Shown here: one piece after another, positions 8,372 through 17,920 of the stretch
Layout: each line of letters begins with the position of its first letter
How positions within the stretch are numbered: the first letter of the stretch is position 1
DNA from: Elusimicrobiaceae bacterium
GTDB taxonomy: Bacteria; Elusimicrobiota; Elusimicrobia; Elusimicrobiales; Elusimicrobiaceae
Reading direction: 5' to 3'
Assembly: GCA_016283355.1 (NCBI GenBank)
Contig: JAEEMS010000023.1
Span: 29,451 to 93,450 of the forward strand
Length of the DNA stretch: 64,000 nucleotides
The notes under the pieces: model-generated
Database searches by the model: none
Told to the model about the DNA's origin: nothing
Seen by the model: the letters and a program-made list of their open reading frames with translations, nothing else
Program-made: the position numbers and the translations under genes

Positions 8372-9637
8372 ATGAACAAAAAAATATATTATTGCGTACT
8401 TATAATGATTTGTCTTTCTTGCCTCTCCTCTACGGTCATGGCAAACCCTAACCACATTTTGAAATCTGTGCGATCAGCGGCGAAAAATGCCAAAAGCGGC
8501 TCCCTCACCTCTTCCGCAAGTAAAAACTTAGTAAGTAAAGTTAAAGTACCTAAACCTGAGTTTCCGAAGCATCCATTGGTACCAATAGTTCCCGAAAAAT
8601 TTTCACATCCGGAAATGTTACCTTACGTGGCTCAAGCACGCGCAAACGGAACCGAATTATCCAATTGTTATTCGGGAGGTTTTTTTCAAACGGAGTATAA
8701 CGGACAACTCTTTCGCGGCTTTGCCGGGCCCGGACACGCTTTGGAATATGATCCTTATTCTCCTACACTTCAAAGGGACTTTACCCTTGATGCATATATT
8801 GACGGAGAATTTGTTCCGATACCTGCCCATGTGGAAATAGTCGCATCTATGAGTATGGGAGACATCTTCATAGCAACCATACCGGAAGAATATATGGACA
8901 AAGTGCAATTCGGTCTCCTGGATAAAGACCCCATTAAGGCAGGAGAGATGCTATCCTCCTTCGGTTTCTCATTTCAAACACCCCGTTGTATTGAGGACCG
9001 CGAGGTAACCTCGCAAACCCCTCTCTGTATACGTACTACTATGAGTCTTCCGCGCGATCTCCGCCCGGGTCAATGTGGAGCACCCGGCATTAGAAAGGAA
9101 CCTGATGATCCCGAAACCACCGTTGTGGACAATAGCGCAGCAACCCCCGATGATAAAAAAGTCTACTGGGTCGGCTTTCATACCGGTAGCAGCCCGGCCA
9201 AAGGGACAAGCCAGGATATGGGACGTTCTTCTAACAAGGCGTCGAACGACATTGGGCATTTCACCAAAGCTTTTATGGTTGATTTGTTGGTCCAATCACT
9301 GTTTAATGATGGAAATGTTACCGTCCCGTTAGAATTGGGAAACGTCAAAATCTTTGATATGCGTTTGGATGAGTATATTTCTTATATCAAATTATTCGAT
9401 GAAACAGGAAAACAAATTTGGCAACGCGATTTTGAGTATAAGTTTGCTTATGATCAAGTGAACCATATGGTCCAAACTTTGTCCCCTCGGTATTTGGAAA
9501 TGACCGTACGCCGAATTCAATGGACCCCTGACGGGCACGTAGCAGAAATTCGCAAACGCTCGGATCCGACCCGCTATACGATACGTTTTGATTTCCAGGA
9601 AAAAACACTTTCCAAATCTACCCCAAAATCCCGATAA
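8372..9637 (+). CDS. Exported chymotrypsin-like protein with Cys nucleophile signature (3C-like)
   Basis: A 421-residue protein with a signal peptide (hydrophobic 5-20, cleavage near VMA-N). Residues 97-275 look like a chymotrypsin fold: GFAGPGH (116-122) could supply the general-base His122, SMGDIFIATIP (161-171) resembles the D-I-A-x-L-x-x-P block with Asp164, and RPGQCGAPG (231-239) places Cys235 where serine peptidases have GDSGGP. WVGFHTGS (266-273) adds a GxH motif like the S1-pocket His of picornaviral 3C peptidases. His-Asp and Asp-Cys spacings (42 and 71 residues) suit the fold. The segment between Cys and GxH is ~20 residues longer than in 3C. The C-terminal ~120 residues show no recognised domain. 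Peptidase activity is an inference. Confidence 0.55.
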   Translation: MNKKIYYCVLIMICLSCLSSTVMANPNHILKSVRSAAKNAKSGSLTSSASKNLVSKVKVPKPEFPKHPLVPIVPEKFSHPEMLPYVAQARANGTELSNCYSGGFFQTEYNGQLFRGFAGPGHALEYDPYSPTLQRDFTLDAYIDGEFVPIPAHVEIVASMSMGDIFIATIPEEYMDKVQFGLLDKDPIKAGEMLSSFGFSFQTPRCIEDREVTSQTPLCIRTTMSLPRDLRPGQCGAPGIRKEPDDPETTVVDNSAATPDDKKVYWVGFHTGSSPAKGTSQDMGRSSNKASNDIGHFTKAFMVDLLVQSLFNDGNVTVPLELGNVKIFDMRLDEYISYIKLFDETGKQIWQRDFEYKFAYDQVNHMVQTLSPRYLEMTVRRIQWTPDGHVAEIRKRSDPTRYTIRFDFQEKTLSKSTPKSR

Positions 9638-9641
9638 CGCA

Positions 9642-9670
9642 ACCCCCCTGAAAAATCAGGGGGGGTATTT
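9642..9670 (+). terminator. Terminator after the 8372 gene
   Basis: A stem of about ten base pairs (ACCCCCCTGA / TCAGGGGGGGT) with an AAAA loop, followed by ATTTT, five bases after the stop. Confidence 0.85.
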
Positions 9671-9746
9671 TCACAACATAAAAATCAGTTCCGTTACTCC
9701 AATGCTTAAAACCGTTGGCGACCGCCGTAAATGCTATAATTGATTT

Positions 9747-10631
9747 ATGACTTATTCCCCGTTAGCAGCTGCCTGGATTTGCTGGGCCATTGTAGGACTT
9801 TCACCCATTATGGGTAAGTATGCCGTGGGTATTATCAGCCCGGTACTGCTTGTCCTCTTAGCTACGATTATCGGAGTGCTTTATTTCACTCCTTGGATTA
9901 CCAAAAACCATAAATGGCAAGAATTATTAAACACCAAAATGTGGGGGAAATTTTTATTTATCGGCACTTTTGGAACAGCCCTTCCCTTTACAATCTCTTT
10001 AATTTCCCTTCACTATACAACACCTGGAAATGCCGCTATTTTACAACAAAGTGAACTTCTTTATTCTTTGTTGTTTGCTATTGTTTTTTTAAAAGAATTT
10101 CCCAGCAAAAAACAACTCCTGGGCAGTACACTTATTCTTGTGGGGGTACTTATCATCTTGCTTAAAGAGAAATACACTCCCCGTTGGACAGGAGATTTAC
10201 TGATCGTAGGAAGTACCTGGATGTTACAGGCCGGATCCACCGTGGCCAAAAAGCTACCTAAAAGCTTGGATTACCGCGTAATCGGAATGGCTCGCAATTT
10301 ATTTGCGTTGCCCGCGCTAACGATTATTTTAACCATTATGTTGATTTATCACGAATCCTTTGTGTTGAAACCTACTTTTCGGTTCTGGGCCGTGTTAGGA
10401 TATACGGGGCTCTTAAAATACGGCTTGGCCATGGTAGTGTGGTACAAAGCCATCCGTGCCTTGGATTTAAGTAAAGTAACAGCCATCTATTTGTCTTATC
10501 CTGTTCTTTCACTGCTCATTTCGCTTATCCTCGGGTTAGAATCTTCCTCCTATCACCAATTTTTAGGATTAACCATTACTTGCCTGGGGGCCTATTGGAT
10601 CAGTAAAACCGTGCAAAAAGAAGGACATTGA
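9747..10631 (+). CDS. EamA/DMT-family transporter
   Basis: A 294-residue membrane protein with about ten hydrophobic spans arranged as two repeats of five, each ending in the DMT-type pattern (…AILQQSELLYSLLFAIVFLKE… and …AIYLSYPVLSLLISLILG…). Such proteins export or import small metabolites; the substrate cannot be read. The gene has an extended -10 (TGCTATAAT, hexamer 9735-9740) six bases before the ATG and no Shine-Dalgarno site, so a leaderless mRNA is predicted. The next gene is a paralog. Confidence 0.85.
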   Translation: MTYSPLAAAWICWAIVGLSPIMGKYAVGIISPVLLVLLATIIGVLYFTPWITKNHKWQELLNTKMWGKFLFIGTFGTALPFTISLISLHYTTPGNAAILQQSELLYSLLFAIVFLKEFPSKKQLLGSTLILVGVLIILLKEKYTPRWTGDLLIVGSTWMLQAGSTVAKKLPKSLDYRVIGMARNLFALPALTIILTIMLIYHESFVLKPTFRFWAVLGYTGLLKYGLAMVVWYKAIRALDLSKVTAIYLSYPVLSLLISLILGLESSSYHQFLGLTITCLGAYWISKTVQKEGH

Positions 10632-10679
10632 CCTACAGTATTTTCTCTATTGCTCCTCTTAATAAAGTACAATATAAGT

Positions 10680-11573
10680 ATGTTCAAAATTTCACCGATT
10701 TACGCGATTTGGCTGGCTTGGCTGGCCACTTCTATTAACGTAGTTATTTCTAAGTTAGCCGTGCCCTATGCTACCTCCGCGTTGTTTTTATTTGGTACAT
10801 GCGCACTGGCTGCCTTGTGTTTCCGGATTTATTTCGGCAATTCCGGCGAATGGCAGAAACTTTTCCGCCGTGATGTATGGCCCAAGGCCCTTGGAATGGG
10901 AACATTCGGTACGGCCTTACCTATGACTCTTTTTATGATTGCTCTTAAATATACCACGCCCGTCAATTCCGCTATTGCCAATCAGGTAGAAATGATTTAT
11001 TCACTCGTTTTGGCAGCCATTATCTTAAAAGAACGTCCCACACTCAAACAAATCGGGGGCTCATCTTTGATCTTATTGGGCGTAATAATGATTCTATTGG
11101 AGGGGGGAACAGCCCTGCAAGCCAAGGGAGATTTAATCGTCGTTGGGTATGTATGGATGTATCAAGTAAGCCATATCTTTGCCAAGAAATTACCATCTGA
11201 TTTAGCACCCCAAACTATCTCCGCTGCCCGCGCATTTTATGCGTTGCCGGCGTTAGGAATACTTGTTTTGTGTTGGCCGCTACTTGACGGGCCCATCCAA
11301 TTTCAGCCGCAGGCATGGGCACTGTGGGTTATTTTGGTAGCCAGTGCATTGATTAACTATTTTTTGGGAAACTCATATTGGTATCAAGCCATTCGTAATA
11401 TGGACCTAAGCAAAGCTACCGCCATCATTTTATCTTATCCGGTCATGACGTATGTATTATCGGTTGCCTTCGGGCAAGACCGCGTAACCTTCTATAAAAT
11501 CATAGGTATGATTCTAGCTGTGGGTGGAGCATATATCGTAACAGGAATTGCAAAAAAAGGAGAAAGCAAATGA
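10680..11573 (+). CDS. EamA/DMT-family transporter (paralog)
   Basis: A 297-residue, ten-span transporter clearly related to the preceding one: both share FGTALPxTxxxIxLxYTTPxNxAI in the first half and AIRxxDLSKxTAIxLSYPV in the second. The ATG at 10680 is preferred over a TTG at 10650 because it gives a normal DMT N-terminus and because TACAAT (10668-10673) lies six bases before it, again suggesting leaderless translation. Its stop overlaps the start of the HAD hydrolase gene (ATGA at 11570). Confidence 0.85.
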   Translation: MFKISPIYAIWLAWLATSINVVISKLAVPYATSALFLFGTCALAALCFRIYFGNSGEWQKLFRRDVWPKALGMGTFGTALPMTLFMIALKYTTPVNSAIANQVEMIYSLVLAAIILKERPTLKQIGGSSLILLGVIMILLEGGTALQAKGDLIVVGYVWMYQVSHIFAKKLPSDLAPQTISAARAFYALPALGILVLCWPLLDGPIQFQPQAWALWVILVASALINYFLGNSYWYQAIRNMDLSKATAIILSYPVMTYVLSVAFGQDRVTFYKIIGMILAVGGAYIVTGIAKKGESK

Positions 11574-12418
11574 AGAAACTCGTTTTATTTGATTTAGACG
11601 GAACCCTTGTTAACGCAGGCGGTGCCGGACGGATTGCATTACGCAAAACTATGAAAGCACTTTACGGCAAAGAACCCGTCTTTGAACATACACTTATTTC
11701 CGGACGAACCGATTTGGACAATTTTTCGATTGTATACGAACTGCTCAAAAAGAAAAAACCTACTGCAACCGAAATGAAAAAAATGAAGGCCAAATATCTA
11801 GAGTTATTACCATCGGAAGTACACGCGGCCGTACGTTGCAAAAAATATGATATCATCCCCGGTGTAAAAAAATTTTTGGACCTCTTAACCAAGAATAAAG
11901 ATATTATTCTGGGGCTTGGTACAGGCAATTTGGAAAAAGGAGCCCAAATTAAGTTAGCGCCCAGTAAATTGGGAACATATTTTTCAATCGGGGGGTACGG
12001 AGAAGACGGGCACACACGCGAAGATATGCTTCGTAGTGCCGTTAAACGCGCTGAAAAAAAATTTAAAACCAAATTATCTCCGGACCAAGTATACATTATC
12101 GGAGATACGCACCGTGATATCTGTGCAGCCAAAAATTGCGGGTTTCACAGCGCGGTGCTTACCAACGGTTTCGGAGAAGCGGATAAAATCCAACGCGCCG
12201 CCGCCGAATTGGAAATGAAAGATTTTAAAGAAACGGCCACCTGGTGCGTATGGCTGGCACTTAAGGAAGATCCCAAAGGGGTAAAACGCGGTAGCTACAT
12301 TATGCCTGCTAGCGCAATCGAGCATGTATTTTTTAGTCGGACCGGCATTGATGAAGACCGTTTAAAAATGTTTCGAATTAAAAAATATTCAGATTTGGAA
12401 TCCGGAACTATTATGTAG
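11570..12418 (+). CDS. HAD-superfamily hydrolase, phosphoglycolate phosphatase-like
   Basis: A 282-residue soluble phosphatase. HAD motif I is LFDLDGTLV at residues 5-13 with both Asp present, a helical cap follows, motif II lies in LGLGTGN, and motif III/IV is IIGDTHRDICAAKNCG. This is closest to the Gph-type phosphatases, though the cap region and the C-terminal ~50 residues (…MPASAIEHVFFSRTGIDED…) extend beyond the usual length. Substrate is unknown. The gene is translationally coupled to the upstream DMT permease and is followed after 8 bases by the cyclodeaminase gene. Confidence 0.8.
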   Translation: MKKLVLFDLDGTLVNAGGAGRIALRKTMKALYGKEPVFEHTLISGRTDLDNFSIVYELLKKKKPTATEMKKMKAKYLELLPSEVHAAVRCKKYDIIPGVKKFLDLLTKNKDIILGLGTGNLEKGAQIKLAPSKLGTYFSIGGYGEDGHTREDMLRSAVKRAEKKFKTKLSPDQVYIIGDTHRDICAAKNCGFHSAVLTNGFGEADKIQRAAAELEMKDFKETATWCVWLALKEDPKGVKRGSYIMPASAIEHVFFSRTGIDEDRLKMFRIKKYSDLESGTIM

Positions 12419-12426
12419 GAGTTGCC

Positions 12427-12996
12427 ATGAATTGGGATATTGCTGCAAAACATTTTTTAAAAGAATTATCTTCGAACCATCCGACCCCCGGAGGGGGGGC
12501 TGCCGCGGCTATGGCGGGTGCCATGGGCTGTGCACTTGCCATGATGGCAGTGAGCACTACATTGAAGCGCAAAGCCACTGCACAAGAGATTCGTCAGAAA
12601 TTGGAAAATAGTTTACAACAGTTACAAACCCTCGAAGATTCTTTCCAGGTATTAATGAAAAAAGATGCAACTGCGTATGAAGGTTATTTGGCTGCATATA
12701 AATTGCCCAAAGAGGATCCGCAACGTGCTTCGTTGTTAGAAGAATCTCTTTGGACAGCCGCCACCATACCAACCAATATAGCGGCTACGGCTGTTCGCTG
12801 TTGGCAAGAGATAAAGGAAGTTCAAGATATCGTAGCCGCTGTTATTCAATCCGACATACAATGTGCTCAACATTTTCTTCAAACAGCGATCCGTTGCGCC
12901 GTTGAAAATATGCGTGCAAACAGTGCGCTAATGAAAGATGAACACAAAAAAACAATTCTACGGAAACAGATGGATGATTTTTTGAATTTCCGCTGA
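12427..12996 (+). CDS. Cyclodeaminase/cyclohydrolase family protein (FchA-like)
   Basis: A 189-residue, all-helical protein. The N-terminal HPTPGGGAAAAMAGAMG (about 20-36) is the folate-binding signature of formiminotetrahydrofolate cyclodeaminase and of methenyl-THF cyclohydrolase FchA. The DAxAYxGYLxAYKLPK segment is the second family hallmark. It would act in one-carbon folate metabolism. No partner folate gene is nearby. A TAGGAG site precedes the ATG. Confidence 0.85.
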   Translation: MNWDIAAKHFLKELSSNHPTPGGGAAAAMAGAMGCALAMMAVSTTLKRKATAQEIRQKLENSLQQLQTLEDSFQVLMKKDATAYEGYLAAYKLPKEDPQRASLLEESLWTAATIPTNIAATAVRCWQEIKEVQDIVAAVIQSDIQCAQHFLQTAIRCAVENMRANSALMKDEHKKTILRKQMDDFLNFR

Positions 12997-13004
12997 GAAA
13001 ATAT

Positions 13005-14213
13005 ATGAATCAAACTTCTTGTTTTTCTTCCGACGTACAAAAAACGCTTCATACGCTTTTACCGCATTTGGATAAATCGTATGAAAAAAAATTGTTGCGC
13101 GTCCTAAAAAATTCTGAAAGCATTAAACAGTTTTGCAATACGGTCAGCTTGTTACAAAAAAACGTTCGCTCTACCTCCGCACAAAAAGACACTTTGATAG
13201 CCCAAGTATTACTGGATGAAATTTCATTAAGAGCCGCCCAACAGCGATTACGTATTTATAACAATGCCTCCGCCATTACTCATTTAAAGCAATTGCTTCA
13301 ACTCGCTGCGCCCACCGTAGCACAACTGGAAACAGTATTTGCATCTTTTTCATCCCGTTTATATTTCGATACAGAGTTGAAAAAATCTTTACAAAAGATG
13401 AATGTTGGAACTTCTCTCAACACGCAACAACTTCGACAGGCCGTGCAATTGCTGTTAGAGAAAGCACAGGTCCGGATAACTTCTTCCGCCGGAATTATCC
13501 AAAAAAACAAATATCAAATTTTTCACGTAGCCAACACCTACCGTCTCCCCGCTACGTTGACCAGTTCTCTACTCTCTCTTTATACGCGCCCGGCCTCAGT
13601 TGCTTTTCGCCCGGAATTTGAACGTATTTTTAACTCACTTCTCTCCAAAAACACTCATCCTTCTTTGTGCGCTTCATTGGCGGCACGTACGTTATTGTAT
13701 GAACTGACCGCAATGGACGCCCAAGAAATTGCCCGGTTGCAACATTTATTAAACCGCAACATCCTGGAAAAAGATCTATTAACCATCTCCTGCCGTTATT
13801 TACGAAAGAAATCACCACAAGATATTTCCAACGTATTTGAAAGCGTTTTAAAGAAATTGCCGCATATAACCGACCCCGATGAAAATATCGGTTTGGCTGT
13901 TAATGTATTATTAGCCGGCACCCCGGAAAGTTTCCAAATGGCATGTCAAACGGCTTCTGCCGCACGCGCTGAAAAATTATTATTTAACCAATTGTTACAG
14001 GAGCCGCTTTTTAGCGGTTACGAACAGGATTTTTCCAAGCAATTTGCTTCAAAGCAAGATATTCAACAGCTTAAAAAATCCCTACAAAATATTCTTTCGG
14101 GGTTATCTCCTCATAATACGGCGGAAGAAAACAGAAACAGGGCTTGCCAACTCTTATTGGAGACCGTATATTCACAAGAAGCAAAAACGGGCTTAACCTC
14201 TTCTGCCAAATAA
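13005..14213 (+). CDS. Uncharacterised helical protein
   Basis: A 402-residue protein with no signal peptide and no membrane span. It is Leu/Ala/Gln-rich and looks almost entirely helical, with repeated Leu-heptad patches. I recognise no catalytic motif. It begins 8 bases after the cyclodeaminase stop and is probably read from the same transcript, without a strong ribosome site of its own. A helical-repeat or scaffold role is possible but unproven. Confidence 0.7.
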   Translation: MNQTSCFSSDVQKTLHTLLPHLDKSYEKKLLRVLKNSESIKQFCNTVSLLQKNVRSTSAQKDTLIAQVLLDEISLRAAQQRLRIYNNASAITHLKQLLQLAAPTVAQLETVFASFSSRLYFDTELKKSLQKMNVGTSLNTQQLRQAVQLLLEKAQVRITSSAGIIQKNKYQIFHVANTYRLPATLTSSLLSLYTRPASVAFRPEFERIFNSLLSKNTHPSLCASLAARTLLYELTAMDAQEIARLQHLLNRNILEKDLLTISCRYLRKKSPQDISNVFESVLKKLPHITDPDENIGLAVNVLLAGTPESFQMACQTASAARAEKLLFNQLLQEPLFSGYEQDFSKQFASKQDIQQLKKSLQNILSGLSPHNTAEENRNRACQLLLETVYSQEAKTGLTSSAK

Positions 14214-14356
14214 GTAGCATCCCGTTCAAGTAAAACCCCTTCCCCAATTGATGCTACTGAAAATTTGGGAAATGTCTATAAAAAACTGTTAAATTTTGTC
14301 ATAATTTGCTATGCTATCTAGGTGTATAAGTGTTCATTTGTACAAGGGTGAAAAAT

Positions 14357-16468
14357 ATGAAATATTGGGTATATATTAATGACAAAGTAGATGGGCCATA
14401 CGAGGGAGAAAAATTAGCCACTTTACAAGGATTTACTCCCGATACGTTGATTTGTTCCGAAACGGATGCCTCCAGTGGGCAACAAGCTTGGGCCAAAGCG
14501 TCGGAAGTTTTCGATTTTGAACCGAGCGTTGGCGCCCAGATAGCATCCAGTATGGGAACGGATCTTCTGTTGCAAAAATTAGAAGCCATTACAGTTGAAA
14601 TGAACCAACTACAACTCAAGTTGGATTCCATGGAGACCAATATGCAAGAGCGTATCAACCAAGCCCTTGAGGAACAACGCGCCCAATTTGTTTCTGCACA
14701 GAATAACGCTCAAAACGCAAAAAAAGAAGAACCTTTTAAAGAATTACCTCCCATGGCGGAAGAACACATTGGGGAAGGGACTCCCTCCGATGTTGCCCCC
14801 AACGAAGAAGAAGAGTTGGTCATTCGTTCAGCACTGGATTCCTTGTACAACGCCAAACTCATAAAAGAAAACGAAGTGGATGAAAAAGAAAATACATTTC
14901 AGGATTTATTAACACCACAACAGGCAAAGGATTTGGCCGCGGAAGCAGAAAAAAATGTTGCCAAAGAGAATCCGACCTCTCAAGAGGATAAAGATAATTT
15001 GCTCAACGAATTGGCTTCTCTGCCGAAAGAAGATGTTGTAGACCAAATTATTAAAGAAAAAGAAGCCGATTCCAAAGGTGTTTCCGCAGCAGAAGCGGCC
15101 GCTTTGGGAGCCGTTGCAGGCGCCGGATTGGCATCCCTCGCAGCTGCAACCGGTTCGGATACTTCCTCCAATGACTTACGAGATGTTCAAGGGGAATCTT
15201 TCCAAATTGCACCGGACAAAAACGATCCTTCTCACGTCGAAAACGTCCTTCCGGCAAATAAAATGCCCGAAGACGTAAATTTAGCCGCGCGCGAAGATAC
15301 ATTAATGCCCGGCATTGAAACCAGTGATTTAACACCCACCAATCAAACACAAAACTCGCAAGAAGATGATAACGAAAACACTTTGCAAGAATTGGTCCCC
15401 GGAGCCAAGGTAGAAAATTCCGAAAACGCGTTGGTAACAGAAAAAGATCTACAGGATGCATTCTCCGAAAAAATTGTTAACCCAGCAGATGATTTGTTGG
15501 TTCCTTTTTCGGAGGCAGAATTTTCCTCCCAAGCGGAAACCGATCATTTTGCCACCCAAGTTACCGCTATTCCGAATTCCAAGAATTCAAGTGAATTAAC
15601 GGAAATTGAGTTAAAAGAGGGGGCTACTTACCTCATTTCGGATTTCGTACCTCCCGCTCAAGTATCTACCGAGAAAAATTTAGAAACAACTCAAACCAAA
15701 ACTGAAAAAGCAAAAGAAGATACAGAAGGAATTCAAGACATGCTGACAGCCGCTACAGAAGAAGAAAAAAGCAAAGCCGCAAATATGGATATTGCCAGCA
15801 CCTTACAACAAACCAATACTGGGAAAAGAGGTGCCTCCTTTGACATTAAGACCGTTCCTATGGTGCAAGAACCTAACCAGTCAGAACGCCTGCATGTGGA
15901 AGGATTAGAAGATGATGTAAATGCACAACACGATATTAAACCGGCGGATAAAACTTCTTCCGGCCTTGCTAAAAAGATTGTACTTACCCTGGTTACTTTG
16001 TTATTATTGCTTATCGCCTATGTGGTATTGGCCTTTATGCAAAAGCTTCCGCCGCAGTTTAACATCTTAGTCAAAGAAAAAGCAGCCCCTGTTGCGGCCG
16101 CCCAAATGCAGGAAATTCTTCCCACTGCAGCAGTGCAGGAAGAGCAAGCTACTGACCCGATGGCTACTATGTTGGAAGAAGTACAGCAACATATACTTCC
16201 CAATGGTGTTCCGCTGAAGGTATTTATTGAAACCAGACACCCGTCTATTTCAACGGATTTGATTACATGGGATGTGTCTAATGCGGTAGAACCGGATAAT
16301 TATTCTGTACTGGTAAAGGTACCCCCGGAGAACCCGCAAAGTTTCAAAATGTCTTACCGCTTCAATTATAACGCGGTCACAAAATCGTTAGATCCGACTA
16401 CTTCCGATGCGAAGAACTTACTGGAAGCAGCCACTTCTACCGCTTCGACACTCCCTGCCGGACTATAA
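14357..16468 (+). CDS. GYF_2-like domain protein with acidic linker and single membrane anchor
   Basis: A 703-residue protein. Residues 1-55 (YWVYINDKVDGPYEGEKLATLQGFTPDTLIC…) match the GYF_2-type fold often found at the start of bacterial membrane proteins (W/Y…G-P-y…L…D.li). A coiled-coil segment follows (about 75-105), then a long Glu-rich disordered region with an Ala-rich island (…AAEAAALGAVAGAGLASLAAATG…), one membrane span (about 540-560) and a ~140-residue C-terminal domain outside the membrane. The ATG at 14357 is chosen because AAGGG lies 8 bases before it. Function unknown; a surface or envelope scaffold is plausible. Confidence 0.7.
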   Translation: MKYWVYINDKVDGPYEGEKLATLQGFTPDTLICSETDASSGQQAWAKASEVFDFEPSVGAQIASSMGTDLLLQKLEAITVEMNQLQLKLDSMETNMQERINQALEEQRAQFVSAQNNAQNAKKEEPFKELPPMAEEHIGEGTPSDVAPNEEEELVIRSALDSLYNAKLIKENEVDEKENTFQDLLTPQQAKDLAAEAEKNVAKENPTSQEDKDNLLNELASLPKEDVVDQIIKEKEADSKGVSAAEAAALGAVAGAGLASLAAATGSDTSSNDLRDVQGESFQIAPDKNDPSHVENVLPANKMPEDVNLAAREDTLMPGIETSDLTPTNQTQNSQEDDNENTLQELVPGAKVENSENALVTEKDLQDAFSEKIVNPADDLLVPFSEAEFSSQAETDHFATQVTAIPNSKNSSELTEIELKEGATYLISDFVPPAQVSTEKNLETTQTKTEKAKEDTEGIQDMLTAATEEEKSKAANMDIASTLQQTNTGKRGASFDIKTVPMVQEPNQSERLHVEGLEDDVNAQHDIKPADKTSSGLAKKIVLTLVTLLLLLIAYVVLAFMQKLPPQFNILVKEKAAPVAAAQMQEILPTAAVQEEQATDPMATMLEEVQQHILPNGVPLKVFIETRHPSISTDLITWDVSNAVEPDNYSVLVKVPPENPQSFKMSYRFNYNAVTKSLDPTTSDAKNLLEAATSTASTLPAGL

Positions 16469-16478
16469 GAGATATTTT

Positions 16479-16514
16479 ACAAAAGGTCCCGGGTTTATGC
16501 CCGGGACCTTTTGT
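16479..16514 (+). terminator. Strong terminator after the GYF_2 gene
   Basis: A perfect 15-bp stem (ACAAAAGGTCCCGGG / CCCGGGACCTTTTGT) with loop TTTATG. Confidence 0.92.
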
Positions 16515-16576
16515 ATTGTTAGTTCACTTGTTCTGCTTTTTGGCTGCGCTAATGGCCTAATGGAACAGATAAAAAA

Positions 16577-16598
16577 TCTCCGGCCAAATAGCCGGAGA
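16577..16598 (-). terminator. Terminator of pepT (minus strand)
   Basis: An 8-bp stem TCTCCGGC / GCCGGAGA with a 6-base loop; on the minus strand it is followed by TTTTTT. It lies 25 bases beyond the pepT stop. Confidence 0.85.
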
Positions 16599-16622
16599 AA
16601 TAGCAGTTGTTTGGAAAAACGT

Positions 16623-17858
16623 TTATTTAACCGCATTCTGAGCAATGCTTTTCAATACTTCAAAAGCTTTTTCTGCCCAATCCAAACTACACCATTCATA
16701 AGGTCCATGCGGATTTTCATATCCCGCAAACAAATTCGGGGTAGGAAGCCCGCGCAAAGATAACTGGGAACCATCCGTACCGCCACGTGCTTGCGTCAAC
16801 TTATACGAGATATTATTTTCTTTCAAAGCCCCTTCTAATAGTTGCATTGCCTGGGGTTTTTCACGCAAAATATCCCGCATATTACGGTATTGTTCTTTAT
16901 ATTCCACTTCTATTTTGGCCGCAGGGTATTTTTTCCGTTTTTCTTCTACCAATGCGGTAAGTGTCTTTTTAAACTGTTCAAATTTCTCCAAATTATGCTC
17001 ACGTACAATTCCCTGTACCTCAGCTTTTTCAAGTCCACCGGTAATATCCTTAAATAAGATGAACCCGTCCTCTCCATCCGTTGTTTCCGGCAATTTATCC
17101 TCCGGCCAGGCAGAAATAATATCTGCCGCAATCCGGACAGGGTTTGCCATAAAACCTTTTGCAGAGCCGGGATGGCACGATTTCCCGGTAATACGAATGG
17201 TTACGGAGTCAGCATTAAAGTTTCCGCAGTCAACATCACCTAAAGTGGCTCCATCCACCGTGTAGGCAAAATCGGCCTTAAAACGGTTTACATCAAAATA
17301 AGAAATACCGGTTCCGGTTTCTTCGTCAATGGTAAAAGCGAATTTCAACGTCCCGTGTTTTACTTCGGGATGTTGGGAGATATATTCCGCCAAAGTCATC
17401 AAAATAGATACCCCCAGTTTATCATCCGCCCCCAACAAAGTATTACCGTCGGATGTAACAATGTTATTTCCCACACATTGTTTCAAACTGGGTGCTGATT
17501 CCGGTGTGAGCACCATGTTTTTCTCTTGATTAATAACAATCGTGCCCCCATCGTAATTTTCATGCAGAACCGCGCGAATACCATGCCCGTTATAATCGCT
17601 GACAGTATCCATATGCGCAAAAAAACCAATAGTAGGTGCGGGATGATCCGTATTGGCAGGAATAATCCCGGTTACAAAACCATATTCATCCACTTCCACT
17701 TCCACTAATCCTATTTTCCGCATTTCTGCAGCCAATTGATGTGCAAAAGAAATTTGGCTATCCGTCGTCGGAACAGACGTGCTGTTCGGATCACTTGTAG
17801 TATCTACCGCCACGTAGCGAGAAAGACGCGTAAAAATTTTTTGTTGTAAATTATTCAT
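16623..17858 (-). CDS. pepT: Peptidase T (tripeptide aminopeptidase)
   Basis: A 411-residue cytoplasmic M20-family zinc peptidase that frees N-terminal residues from tripeptides. Metal ligands and catalytic acids are in place: GFFAHMDTV (His82, Asp84), GADDKLG, IDEETGTG (catalytic Glu pair), GDVDCGNFN and the late NPHGPYEW. Length matches the family. It is monocistronic on the minus strand with its own terminator and fits a peptide-fermenting lifestyle. Confidence 0.96.
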   Translation of the reverse strand: MNNLQQKIFTRLSRYVAVDTTSDPNSTSVPTTDSQISFAHQLAAEMRKIGLVEVEVDEYGFVTGIIPANTDHPAPTIGFFAHMDTVSDYNGHGIRAVLHENYDGGTIVINQEKNMVLTPESAPSLKQCVGNNIVTSDGNTLLGADDKLGVSILMTLAEYISQHPEVKHGTLKFAFTIDEETGTGISYFDVNRFKADFAYTVDGATLGDVDCGNFNADSVTIRITGKSCHPGSAKGFMANPVRIAADIISAWPEDKLPETTDGEDGFILFKDITGGLEKAEVQGIVREHNLEKFEQFKKTLTALVEEKRKKYPAAKIEVEYKEQYRNMRDILREKPQAMQLLEGALKENNISYKLTQARGGTDGSQLSLRGLPTPNLFAGYENPHGPYEWCSLDWAEKAFEVLKSIAQNAVK

Positions 17859-17920
17859 ATTTTCTCCATTATTTCCTTAATTTATTATACAATTTATTAG
17901 TGGTATCCTTGGAGGGTTTT

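Noticed and set aside
15051..15461. 136-codon minus-strand frame inside the GYF_2 protein gene
   Set aside because: Arg/Leu-rich mirror of the Glu-rich coding sequence, no start signal.
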